64,000 nucleotides of DNA from Ailurus styani. Its lineage: Eukaryota; Chordata; Mammalia; Carnivora; Ailuridae. Below are positions 54,598-64,000 of the stretch, one piece after another. The DNA lies in NCBI GenBank assembly GCA_002007465.1, contig LNAC01000728.1, positions 372,001 to 436,000 on the forward strand, given 5' to 3'. The notes under the pieces were generated by a model. It was not told where the DNA came from. It saw only the letters and a program-made list of their open reading frames with translations, and did not search any database. The position numbers were made by a program, and so were the translations under genes. Numbering within the stretch: position 1 is the stretch's first letter; every line of letters starts with the position of its first letter.

Positions 54598-55825
54598 TCA
54601 GATATTTTTGTTTGTTTGTTTTTATTTAAATATCAGCTAATTAACATACAGTATAATATTAGTTTCAGGTGTATAATATAGTGGCTCAACACGTGATACA
54701 ACGCGTGGTGCTAATCACAAGTGCACTCTTTAAATCCTTTCATGTATTTAACCCATCCCCCCACCCACCTCCTCTCTGGAAACCATCAGTTTGTTCTCTA
54801 TAGTTAAGAGTCTGTTTCATGGTTTGCCTTGCTCTCTCTCTTTGTTCCCATTTGTTCGTTTGCTTTGTTTCTTAAATTCCACATGTGAGTGAAATCATAT
54901 GTTATTTGTCTTTCTCCTGCTGACTTATTTCACTTAGCATAATACTTGCTAGCTCTATCCATGTCATTGCAAATAGCAAGATTTCATTCTTTTTTGCAGC
55001 TGTGTAATATTCCGTTATATATATGTATATATATGCTATTTGAAACATACTCAGAAGATTTTCAATAATTGTCTACTGAACTAACAATTGCTTTGTCTAT
55101 ATATATATAGTCATATATATACATAGATATGCATATATCCATATATATTCATATATATATACACACACCATATACACCATTTCTTCTTTTCTCCTTTATC
55201 CACTCATCAGTCAGTGGATAGTGGATGCTTGGGCTGTTTCCATAATTTGGCTATTGTAGATAATGTAGATAATGCTGCTCTAAACATCAGGGTGCATATA
55301 TCCCTCTGAATTAGTATTTTTGTATTCTTTGGGTGAATACCTACTAGTGTAATTGCTGTATCATAGGGTAGTTCTATTTTTAACTTTTTGAGGAAACTCT
55401 ATACTGTTTTCCAGAGTGGCTGCACCAGTTTGCATTCCCACCAATGGTGTAAGAGTCTTGCTCTTTCTTCACATCGTCACCAACATCTTTTGTTTCTTGT
55501 GTTGCTGATTTAGCCCTTTGTCAAAATAAAAAGCTTCTGCGCAGTGAAAGAAAACAACCAACAAAACTAAAAGGCAACCTATGGAATGGGAGAAGATATT
55601 TGCAAACGACATATCTGATAAAGGGTTAGTATCCTAAATATAAAAATAACTTATACAACTCAACATCCAAAACAACCCAAATAATCCAATTAAAAAATGG
55701 GTAGAAGACATGAATGGACATATTTTTCCAAAGAAGATATATGAAAAGATGCTCAACATCACTGATCATCAGGGAAATGCAAATCAAAACTACAAGGAGA
55801 TATCACCTCACATCTGTCAGATATT
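54598..55825 (-). mobile_element. L1 with 5' inversion (twin-priming structure)
   Basis: 54607-55515 is L1 in reverse orientation, from the 3' end ('caggtgtataatatagtggc', 'accatcagtttgttctctat', 'ctcatcagtcagtggatag') back to 'gctgatttagcc' in ORF2. 55519-55824 is L1 in forward orientation ('aataaaaagcttctgcgcag' to 'ctcacatctgtcag'). In an ordinary L1, such as the copy at 36085-37610, 'catctgtcag' is directly followed by 'aatggctaaaatt'. The two halves therefore meet at one point in L1 with an inversion and almost no loss. TSD-like tcagatatt is at 54598-54606 and 55817-55825. The frame at 55710-55928 is in the inverted half. Confidence 0.9.
55015..55180. repeat. TA/TATAC microsatellite with a 60-bp insert, within the L1
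   Basis: TATATATGTATATATAT precedes and TATATATATATAG to CATATATATATACACACACC follows the 60-bp insert at 55036-55095. An ordinary carnivoran L1 has only a short TATAC tract here. Confidence 0.85.
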
Positions 55826-55929
55826 CTTTTTAATTCTATTTCCTTTCAAGCAGATTAGATATTTACAAATCTATTTAAGTGCCTTTTTACCTAAAATGGA
55901 TGCTAGAGGTCTTCCTGATTATACGTAAG

Positions 55930-56030
55930 TTGACTAACGGCCAAGTCATGTTAAATGTATCCTAAACACACAAGTGCATACTCACACAGACACATACATA
56001 CAGACAGGCAATATTTTGTGCGTTAATAAG
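55930..56030. other. No recognised feature
   Basis: Short stretch with a CACACAGACACATACATACAGACAGG run. Confidence 0.5.
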
Positions 56031-56036
56031 CATTTT

Positions 56037-56140
56037 AGGGGCACCTGGCTGGCTTAGTCGATAGAGCATCCAACTCTTGATTTTGGGGTCCAGAGTTCAA
56101 GCCCCACATTGGGTATCAAGATTACTTCAAAAAATAATAA
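56037..56140 (+). mobile_element. Old short-type CAN-SINE
   Basis: Head 'ggggcacctggctggcttag', then 'tcgatagagcatccaactct', 'gttcaagccccacattgggt' and 'atcaagattacttcaaaaa'. This matches the short SINE type at 50.33 kb. The candidate TSD is poor. Confidence 0.85.
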
Positions 56141-56224
56141 AATACAATAAAACAAGAATTTTATTGTATTTTATCTTAGGAAAACCTTGGACTTAGGCAC
56201 TTAGGTAAATAAAAATAAAAGTAG

Positions 56225-56400
56225 CTCAACAGGAAAGAACGCTACATTTGAAGTCAGAAAATTGGGGTGAGAACCTAGCTCTGCCGATCCTACATGTTTG
56301 GTCTTGGATATTCCAATTCGTCCCTCTGAAACATGGACATAACCTCTACTCTGCTTACTTTACAGAATTGTTGTAAGATATGAATATATTTTTTATGATC
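56225..56400 (+). mobile_element. MIR element
   Basis: Shows 'tttgaagtcagaaaattggg', 'gagaacctagctctgccgat', 'gtcttggatattccaattc', 'ccctctgaaacatggacata' and 'cagaattgttgtaagatatg'. Confidence 0.75.
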
Positions 56401-58235
56401 AATATTATTTAAAATTAGTACATTCCAGGGGGGGAAAACCTAGGCTTAGTTCTCTCTCTCTCAATAAAAGCAAATATTCCACTTAAACCAACAAATAGTT
56501 TTTCTTCACACCAGCACTTTATATTCTTTTAGGAATTCTACATTTGCTAACTGCTCGTCTCAGGTGGTGAAAAAACAAACCAAACCACATTTTTCACGTG
56601 TCTCCCCATCAATGTTCCTCCTCCCAGGCTAACTTCAGCTCATCACTCCCATCACAGGCTTTGGAGTTTGCTCTTCTCATCCAGGTGTTGTCTCTGCTCC
56701 TGACCCTGCTCCTTCTCTCCCACCCATACGAGTTTTCATCAGCCAATGCCGGAGTCGGGTGGGGTTGCCCTTGCTGTGGACAGAACGCCGGGGGCTGCTA
56801 GAGCCTTGCAGACGCAGGGAGAGATGTGAAGGAAGTGGGGGAGTGTCGGGTGAGTGCATGTTGATAGCACTGTAGGTGGGAAAGCGGGTCTGGGAATTGT
56901 CCCCCCTCAGCCTGGATAATGTCCACAATATCCCTGTGCTCCTGACATCGCTGGACTTCTTTCTATGCCACTTGCTGGGAAACGATTTTGTTTGCATCCC
57001 CCTTCGTTCAGCAAATCGCTTTTGTGAAGCCTTTTGGATTGCAGTTCCTGAGTCCAGCTTTCTGCCAGCACCGCGTACCTCAGTAGCTATTTCTCCACCA
57101 TTCTGGAGCTCCCAATTAAGTTGTAGTCAAGGCTCTCATGGCATAAATTAGGAACAGAAAATCCAGTTTTAACTCATGGCTCTGGAAGACAATCAGTTAG
57201 AGCCACGAGGCCCGCTTTGGCAAAGGCTCCTCCTCAGCCAGGAGAAAGGACAGCCCAGTCAGTCAGTCAGCGGTGTGTTCTCTCGCCCATGGAAGCAAAG
57301 CCCCTGGTAGGCACAGGGCTGCCTTCTGGCAGTGGCTCTCCTCCGGACCTATGGCAGCATCTTTGCTGTGTTTTTGGCAAGCTCAGAAGAGGGGTGGGAG
57401 ACTGCTGATGCCTGCCTTCTGATTGGGAGACTGACTGCTTTCCTTCCGGATTTACTGCTCCCAAGGTCCGAGGGCCAGGCAGCCTAGGTCCTGGCAACTC
57501 ATGGGATGGTTTTGTGTTACTTTTTGGAAACTTCCTATTGTGTTCTGATGTAAGGGGTCTGAGGGAGTCCCTCCTTGAGATAACCCATTAGCTAGTAAGA
57601 AGGGAGACACTGACCTTTTCTATTCCCTTCTCTGCATGCACAGAAGCAAAGTCAGCGCGCCTCGGTCTGACATGGTGCATCAGCCATAAAAACGCGACAC
57701 CGGCATCAGTGCTGGGGGTGGGGCAGCGGCAGCCCAGCAGCAGTGTTCCTGCTCCTCTTGCTCTCAGGCCTGTGCTCTGAGCTGCACACACATCCACAGC
57801 TCCGTTTTCCCTTCTTGGCCCTGGGCCCCCTCTTTCCGGCACTCTATTTCAAAAACATCACAAGCCACGCAGGTGGTTTTTGTTGCACCACAGCTCGTAT
57901 TCTTGACAGATCTTACATCTGCACATTAATACTCCTTGATGCTTCCAGCCTGAAGCTTTCCCAGACACACTGGCCTAAGAGCCTCAGAAGCCATGCATGA
58001 GGGAGACTAACTACGCAGGAATTCCTCACTGGGTCTGAGGGTTGGGGGGTCATGGTATTTTAAACAAGAGAAGCTTCATGGTCACTTAGCTCTGAACTTC
58101 AAGGCATTTGACTCCATTAGACACTCGCCCACCCTTCAGAGCAGTGAGTGCTTTAGCCAGGGCCCTGGGGCAACTCCAAGTTAGTGTAATCATGAGGTAT
58201 TACCATTGCCACAATTGCAATCATACAATTCATAT
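56401..58235. other. Repeat-poor segment
   Basis: Moderately GC-rich in 56690-57500 and 57650-57850, with scattered CpGs but not enough for an island. Overlapping antisense frames (56598-56997, 57217-57497, 57588-58000) and no recognised domain argue against coding. A gene-proximal or regulatory function cannot be excluded. Confidence 0.3.
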
Positions 58236-58239
58236 TTAT

Positions 58240-58510
58240 CGAGTGAATAAACAAATGACAACAATAATAACAGCTAACACTTATTGGGTCCTTCCTACTT
58301 GTAAGGCACTGGTCTTGTTTAGACAATTACTCTCAATGTTCACGACCACTACACAATGCACGTATTAATTTACATACTTTGCAGATAAGAAAACTAACAA
58401 AATTAATAAATAAACTGACTGAGGCCACACTGTTGAATTAATGGCAGAATAGGGAATCAAACCTAGATCACAGCTCCCAAACCTATGCTAGCAAATTCCA
58501 TTTAATTATG
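58240..58510 (-). mobile_element. MIR element, reverse orientation
   Basis: Near full length: 'cagctaacacttattgggt', 'cttgtaaggcactggtcttg', 'atactttgcagataagaaaa', 'tgaggccacactgttgaatt' and 'agaatagggaatcaaacc', ending 'cagctcccaaacc'. Confidence 0.8.
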
Positions 58511-60535
58511 CTGCGTTTGAATAGAATGTGGGGGTCAGGAAGCGTGACAAAGAGACTAAGGACCTTCAAAACAAACTGCCAGGAATTGATTTCCGTGCTG
58601 GGGCCTGTCATCCAAGAAGCCACTGGAACACTTCACTGGCCAGAAGAAACACTTTTCTCATTTTACTAGTATGCAGTGAAAAAGGATGGGGTACAGTGGT
58701 TTGGACTGAGTGAAGTTTCCCAGATTCAACAAGAAATAAAAATTAGGGGGAAAAAAAGAAGAGATTCATCTCCCAGGAAGGCTGGAAAGAAGAGAACAGC
58801 ATCATCCCTGAGGATACTAAATAGATTAGTGGAGTGACCATGAATAAATCAGAGATTTTAGAGATGGCAGCCAATAAAAAGAAACAGTGTACAAGTCGTC
58901 TTTGAGTGCTTGTTCCCTCCCTTTCTTCTGAAATAACATGAATTGTGAGTAACACTACAGGCATTATCTACAATTACTCCAAAATGTTGTTTCTTTAAAT
59001 CTAGAATTTTTATTTTAAGGCTAACCCTGAGAAATTTGGCACTTGTAAAAGACATCAGGATGAAGGAAGGGGGAGAGGTTCAGGAAATATGGTGGGTCAA
59101 TACAGGGTTCAAGCCATCCACTGGGGCCTGAAATCAAGCTTGAGAAGAGTTAGCAGACCCACTGATTGTCTGCTGGAGAAAAGTGACAGATGGCCTGAGC
59201 CAGAGGGCTTCTCAGAGAGGGAGGCTGGAGTGCTGCCTAGGTCCCAAGTGCATGACTAACTCATGACTTATGGAGAGCCTGACTGGTCTGCCCTTGGAAT
59301 GGTGAAGAATCACACTGGAACTGACCACAACTCCTTCACTGGGCTTCATCTCGTGCCCTGATGATGGCCTCCATCATTCCCCCATTATGATTTGGGTATG
59401 AACAATATCTGTGGTCGCAACCACAGGGACAGGTCTGGGAACAGTCTCAAAACACACATCTTAAATCTCTTCCACTTGATTGTCTAGCTTTGATTCCATC
59501 CACTGTCCATGTAGATGGCTGAGACTAGAAAATCAGAGGGAGGTTTGATTCTGGGAAGAATAACATTCTCAAACACATAATCATGAAACTGAATTTGATT
59601 TCTTCAGAATTAATTGAAGGCACTCAAATATAGAAATAATCAAGCTAGGACTTACCTATTAGCTAAATTCAAGATTTTTGTTGATTTATTTTCACAGATT
59701 AGTCATAATGTTTGTATTAATGTTATTAGTTGAATACCTCATTGGAAATTCAATGAGAAGCTGCTATGTGCAAAAAAGAAGGTATGAACTATGCAGGAAG
59801 GCTGTGACAAAACAAACTTAAGATCGTAACACCCCATTTTACTGGCAGTTCCAATCTAGTTAAGAACAGACTGAAATGAATTTTACTATGTTTAGTCTTC
59901 CCCTGATGATCTTAAGATAGAAGTACAAAGTAGTATTATATGATTGTGCAATGGGTAGAAAGTATCTAAGTGCTTTCAACATATAATTGACCTCCCTCAT
60001 CTGTCCACATTGGCTGAACAAGGCACTGAAGGAAAGAGGAAGGAAGACAAACTTGTTCAACTACTAGAACACAAAGAGTTCTTTTACCCTAGGTATGTTG
60101 AGATGCCATCATAAAAAGTGCATAGGGTTGAGAGAGTAGGATGAAATGGTGAGGGGTTGCTTCCAGGTGGGTGTGTTCTGTTAGGAGACCCCTACATAAA
60201 GCTAGAGCCCCAATGGGTTAGAGTCCCAATGGGCTATACCCTTTCCCTTTGTAAAAGGTTGAATGAGAAACAAATTCATCACCAAAAATAGAAGGTCGAG
60301 AAAATTTTTCAGTCTCTGAATTGGCACCAGTGGGGATGGGAGGGACAAAGATTTTATAACCACAACAGACCCTTCACAAGTTTGCCATCCAAATTTATGC
60401 CACCTGTGAGGTCTGAAAAATCTCAAATGAACAATTTAATTTAAAGTGGTCCTAGGTCAATGGTGCCCTAGGAAACTGGCAGAAGCAAACATACATCATT
60501 TCTGGAGGAATACTAATTGAACACAGGCCTTGAAG
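58511..60535. other. Repeat-poor segment
   Basis: No repeat recognised in about 2 kb. Minus frames at 58743-58964 and 58858-59055 overlap each other in different phases. Nothing supports a gene. Confidence 0.35.
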
Positions 60536-60539
60536 AATT

Positions 60540-61520
60540 CCCACAGATAAAGTTCCAAAGAAAATGAACAACTCACTGGAAAAGAGAAAAACACAGAGAC
60601 AAGGCACCTTGAATTAAATTCTAGAGAATCCATTCCTTAATATATCAGACATTGTAATTCTCAGAGAATATATAACAACCATATTTCTTTGTTTGAAGAA
60701 ATAAAAGAGAAGCATGAAAATACAAATGATAATTGATATTTTTAAATGTAACAATATTTTTAAAAGATGCAAATAAAATATTAGAAATGAAAAACTATAC
60801 TTAAAATAAAAAAATGGATAGGTTAGTAGAAGATTAAAGTTGACAAGAATTAGTGATCTAGAATGTAGATTTTAAAATGTTAAAAAATTTTTGCTACTTT
60901 GCTACTTAAAATGTTAAAATGTTAAAAATTCAATTCTTCAGACAGACAGAGAGATAGAAAATATGAAAGAGAAATTAGGAGCCAGAGCATCGAGTGTGAG
61001 AGCCAACAAATGTCCAGTTGCGATTATAAAAGAAACAAGAATGATAATAAGCCAATATTTAATGACATTATGTTTGAGAATTTTCCAGACCCATTGAAGA
61101 ACACCAATTCCCAGATCCAAGAAGCCTAGTATATTCCAAAAAGAATAAATAAATAACTTCACACAAAGATAATATCATGGTGAAACACAAACATCAAAAG
61201 AAAATTAGTTCTTAAGTAAGTACAGAGAAAGGATAGATCACCTGAATATCAATTAGAGAGATGTCTCATTTCATAATAGTATGTACGGAGATCAGGAGAC
61301 AATGCAATATCTTGTAATGCTTTGCCCAGTAAACTGTTTTTCAACAAGGAGGAGAAAATGAAGACAGTTTTGTATAATGAAACACGGAGGTTATTACCAA
61401 CATGTCTTCACTGAAGAAATCCTAAAAGAAATAAAATGAAATATAAGAAGAATAAGCAAAGAAATTTTGAGTTAATCTAAATAAATACTATGTAAAAATA
61501 ATAATGTTTAATTTGTGGAG
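60540..61520 (+). mobile_element. Old L1/HAL1-like fossil
   Basis: Recalls the ORF1 to ORF2 interval of old L1s: 'ttttccagacccattgaaga', 'ccagatccaagaagcctagt', 'ccaaaaagaataaataaata', 'gtgaaacacaaacatcaaaa' and 'tcactgaagaaatcctaaaa'. A/T-rich and without a surviving frame. The name is tentative. Confidence 0.55.
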
Positions 61521-61589
61521 GAATAAAACCAAGAAATGGAACAACAGTAAAATTAAGTTTGAAGATGAGTAAGCCAAGGTAAGCATTTA

Positions 61590-61755
61590 AAGACTTTGCT
61601 ACTCAAAGCACAGTCTAAGTACCTGTGGTATGGGCCTTACCCAGGAGTTTTATTAGAAATGCAGAATCCCAGGCCCCAACTCAGGCTGCCTGCATTTTAA
61701 CAAGATCCTCAGGTGATTTGACTATACATTGAAATTTGAGAAGATACTTGAAGTA
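61590..61755 (+). mobile_element. MER5A-type hAT-Charlie DNA transposon
   Basis: Ordered blocks of MER5A: 'tgctactcaaagcacagtct', 'gttttattagaaatgcagaa', 'tcccaggccccaactcagg', 'ctgcattttaacaagatcct', 'caggtgatttgactataca' and 'ttgaaatttgagaagatac'. Almost full length, non-coding, an ancient eutherian copy. Confidence 0.85.
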
Positions 61756-62422
61756 TTTAGAATTTGTTAATTATGAATTATTTTTAAAAAACTAATTAGA
61801 ATAATCACTAAAAGCACTAACATAGAGTATCATTTACAAATAGTAGACAGAAAAATGATGGAATGAGAAAAAAAATTTGAATCAATTGGTCAGTCTGTAT
61901 AGTCAGGTAATTCTGTACTAAAAATGCCCATATATCATAAGTTTAAAACAACAACAGATAATTTCTCATTCATGTTGCACATCCTTTGTACATTAAAAGG
62001 GGGAACCCAGAGAAATAGAGTGAAGTAATTTCTTATATATTTGAGTCTATATCAATAATCTGACAATTTGTGTTCTGATTATTTCTTTTGGCACGGATCT
62101 GTTGACAGCAAATTCTCTTTTTGATTTTCTTATTCCTCATTTCTCTTCATTTTTGGAGTATATTTACTTGAATACAAAATTTTAGGTTTTCATTTATTTT
62201 CTTCAAGCACTTTTAAGATGTTAATCCATCACCTGCTAGTTTCCATCATTATTTCTGATGAGAATTTAAATGTCTTATTGTTGTTCATTTGAAGGTAAAA
62301 TATCTCTTATTTTTATGACTGCTTTTATCTTTTTGTTTTCAGTAGTTTTACCATGCTATACATATTTAAAAAATTATTTATCCAATTTAGGGTTTGTAAT
62401 TTTTCTTGAATTTTGTTTCTTG

Positions 62423-62557
62423 ATGGTTTTCATCAGTTTGGGGTAATTGTTGACCAGTATCTCTTCAAATTTTGCTTCTCTTGTNTCATCATTTCATGGT
62501 TTTCATCAGTTTGGGGTAATTGTTGACCAGTATCTCTTCAAATTTTGCTTCTCTTGT
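62423..62557. repeat. Direct 62-bp duplication around a one-base N gap
   Basis: Copy A is 62423-62484 (N at 62485). A 10-base stretch (tcatcatttc) precedes copy B at 62496-62557. I see no difference between the copies. The frames at 62447-62641 and 62520-62780 run through it. Confidence 0.95.
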
Positions 62558-62601
62558 AATCCTTTTCCCTCTTCTTCTAGGCCTTCAACTATACATATGT
62601 C

Positions 62602-62832
62602 AGAAGTATTTTCAGGGCACCTGGGTGGCTCAGTGGGTTAAAGCCTCTGCCTTCGGCTCAGGTCATGATCTCAGGGTCCTGGGATCAAGGCCCGCATCGG
62701 GCTCCCTGCTCAGCAGGGAGCCTGCTTCCTCCTCTCTCTGCCTGCCTCTCTGCTTCCTTGTGATCTCTCTCCCTCTGTGAAATAAATAAATAAAATCTTT
62801 AAAAAAAATGGAAAAAAAAGAAGTATTTTCAG
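62602..62832 (+). mobile_element. Young CAN-SINE with TSDs
   Basis: Full-length forward SINE (62616-62818): 'ggcacctgggtggctcagtg', 'ggttaaagcctctgccttcg', a CTCTCTGCCTGCC body and an 'aataaataaataaaatcttt' tail with poly-A. Perfect 14-bp TSDs agaagtattttcag are at 62602-62615 and 62819-62832. Confidence 0.97.
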
Positions 62833-62870
62833 CATATCTCATATGTCTTTAGTGTATCTTTATAAAGCCA

Positions 62871-63076
62871 TCATTTTTTAAAAGTTTTTATTTACTTATT
62901 TGACAGAGAGAGAGCACAAGTAGAGCCACAGGCAGAGGGAGAGGGAGAAGCGGTCTCCCCACTGAGCAGGGACCCGTCCTGCTGATGTGGGGCTCCATCT
63001 CAGGTCCCTGGGATCATGACCTGAGCCGAAGGCAGATGCTCAACAGACTGAGCCACCCAGTTGCCTCACATTTTTA
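62871..63076 (-). mobile_element. Older CAN-SINE, reverse
   Basis: The reverse element has T-rich left end 'aaagtttttatttacttatt', a 'gacagagagagagcacaagt' body and a head 'actgagccacccagttgcc'. TSD-like catttttta/cattttta flank it. It lies 40 bp from a forward SINE, so the two form a tail-to-tail pair. Confidence 0.9.
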
Positions 63077-63568
63077 GCTATCTTACATCTTTTTTCTTTG
63101 CATGAGTTTGGATATTGGATAATAATATATCTTTTAATTCATTTATCCTCTCTTTTCTGTGATGAATCTATTAAATCTGTATTTTCAGTTCTTAATTTTC
63201 TTTTATGCACTTTTCAGTTCTAGAATTTCCATTATTTTATATATCCTAGTTCCCAAGGGAAATTCCTACTCTTGATATTTTTTTTCACACAGTAATCATT
63301 GTAACATAAAAGTAAATGTCAAATAAATAGATCACCTGTTGGTCTGATTCTATTATCTGTATTTCTTCTTGGTTTTAGTTGTTTGGTCCTATTTCCTGAC
63401 ATGCTTGGTTATTTTTATTTAATGACAGATACTGTGAATGAAAAAAATACAGAAAGAATTTAAGATTTACCTTCCTCCAATGAAGACAGAGTTTTATTCT
63501 CTAGTAGGCATTTGGAATAGGTACAAATCACCATAATACAGTCTGGCATTGACAAAGCTCAATACCTT

Positions 63569-63605
63569 TGTGTGTGTGCATGCGTGTGTGTGTGTGTGTG
63601 TGTGT
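63569..63605 (+). repeat. (GT)n microsatellite
   Basis: GTGTGTGTGCATGCG then about 20 bases of GT. Confidence 0.92.
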
Positions 63606-64000
63606 AATGATCTATTTTCAGTTTGTTTTTACTCCTAGTGTGTATTCCCTTGAAGGGTCCTAACTAGCTGTATGAGGCTTCTACCATGGGCCCATTTCCT
63701 TGATACACTGAATCCAGTTTTTCTCTCCTCAGTTCCATGAGATTGCCAAATGTTTTGCTCAAATTAGCTTCCACTTCCTGCTCAACTTTTTGGCTATTGG
63801 CCCCATGCCAAGAACAGCACATATCTTGAGTAGAAAGCAATGCAAAATTTTGGGTTCACTTCAATGCACTTAACTTCTTTCTGGGTTCTATCCCAGCTGG
63901 TCGATCCTGGCTGCCATACTGGCTCTCCAGTGTCTATATGGATTTTTTTTTTCCAGCTTGTCTACATGTTCTCGGTGGGAATGTTGGTCTGCAATAAGCT
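63606..64000. other. No confidently recognised feature
   Basis: Possibly more of the same old L1-type element. Nothing else is seen. Confidence 0.35.

Larger units (their letters stand above)
62040..63500. mobile_element. Old L1M-type sequence, split by SINEs and an N gap
   Basis: Fragments such as 'catcagtttggggtaattgt', 'cttcaaattttgcttctctt', 'cttctaggccttcaactata', 'cagttctagaatttccatta' and 'ctgacatgcttggttatttt' occur in the order seen in a widespread old L1 segment. Orientation is not asserted. It is interrupted by the N duplication at 62423-62557, a SINE at 62602-62832 and a SINE at 62871-63076. Confidence 0.5.

Noticed and set aside
1..64000. Prokaryotic-type features: operons, CRISPR arrays, phage or toxin systems
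   Set aside because: The base composition, SINE/LINE content and microsatellites are those of a mammalian genome. No spaced direct-repeat array or gene cluster exists.

Overview
The window reads as intergenic (or deep intronic) nuclear DNA of a carnivoran mammal, most likely a mustelid. The main clue is many tRNA-Lys-derived CAN-SINEs. The youngest share a head reading GGCTCAGTGGGTTAAAGCC, a TTCCTCCTCTCTCTCTGCC body and an AATAAATAAAATCTTT tail, which is the form I associate with mustelids. Carnivoran L1 3' ends, L2, MIR and a MER5A-type element fill much of the rest. No protein-coding gene, structural RNA gene or intact retroelement could be supported. The longest open frames are repeat remnants, microsatellite translations or chance frames in GC-rich DNA.

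Layout: 1-5.4 kb holds L2 and MIR fossils with a (CA)n tract. From 5.4 to 12.5 kb repeats are few, and the window's only CpG island lies at about 10.80-11.30 kb, with CpG-rich shoulders to about 11.72 kb. From 12.5 to 20.3 kb there is a MaLR-like LTR fragment, MIRs, L1 ORF2 and L2 remnants, an old SINE and a GATA tract. From 20.3 to 23.0 kb there are two one-base N gaps, each flanked by near-identical direct copies. From 23.3 to 25.9 kb there is an L2 interrupted by an L1 that is itself interrupted by a SINE. From 26.2 to 33.4 kb there is a SINE-in-SINE pair, L2 and old L1. From 36.1 to 37.6 kb lies the best L1 copy, with the ORF2 C-terminus, a composite microsatellite and a nested SINE. From 38 to 39.4 kb is old L1/HAL1-like sequence. 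At 40.68-41.07 kb a third N gap appears to capture a SINE presence/absence difference between haplotypes. From 43.6 to 47.9 kb repeats are few. From 50.3 to 51.3 kb is a SINE cluster. From 51.8 to 55.8 kb there is a MIR split by L1, an old L1, and an L1 with a textbook 5' inversion carrying a 60-bp copy of nearby DNA. From 56.4 to 60.5 kb repeats are few. From 60.5 kb to the end there are L1M fossils, a MER5A-type element, a fourth N gap and two SINEs.

Family names come from recognising sequence by eye, not from a repeat-masking run, and edges are approximate to tens of bases unless target-site duplications (TSDs) are given. I found no candidate for a new biological system. The items most worth a second look are the CpG island, the SINE dimorphism at the 40.9-kb gap, the four gap-flanking duplications as an assembly signature, and the inverted L1 with its templated insert.
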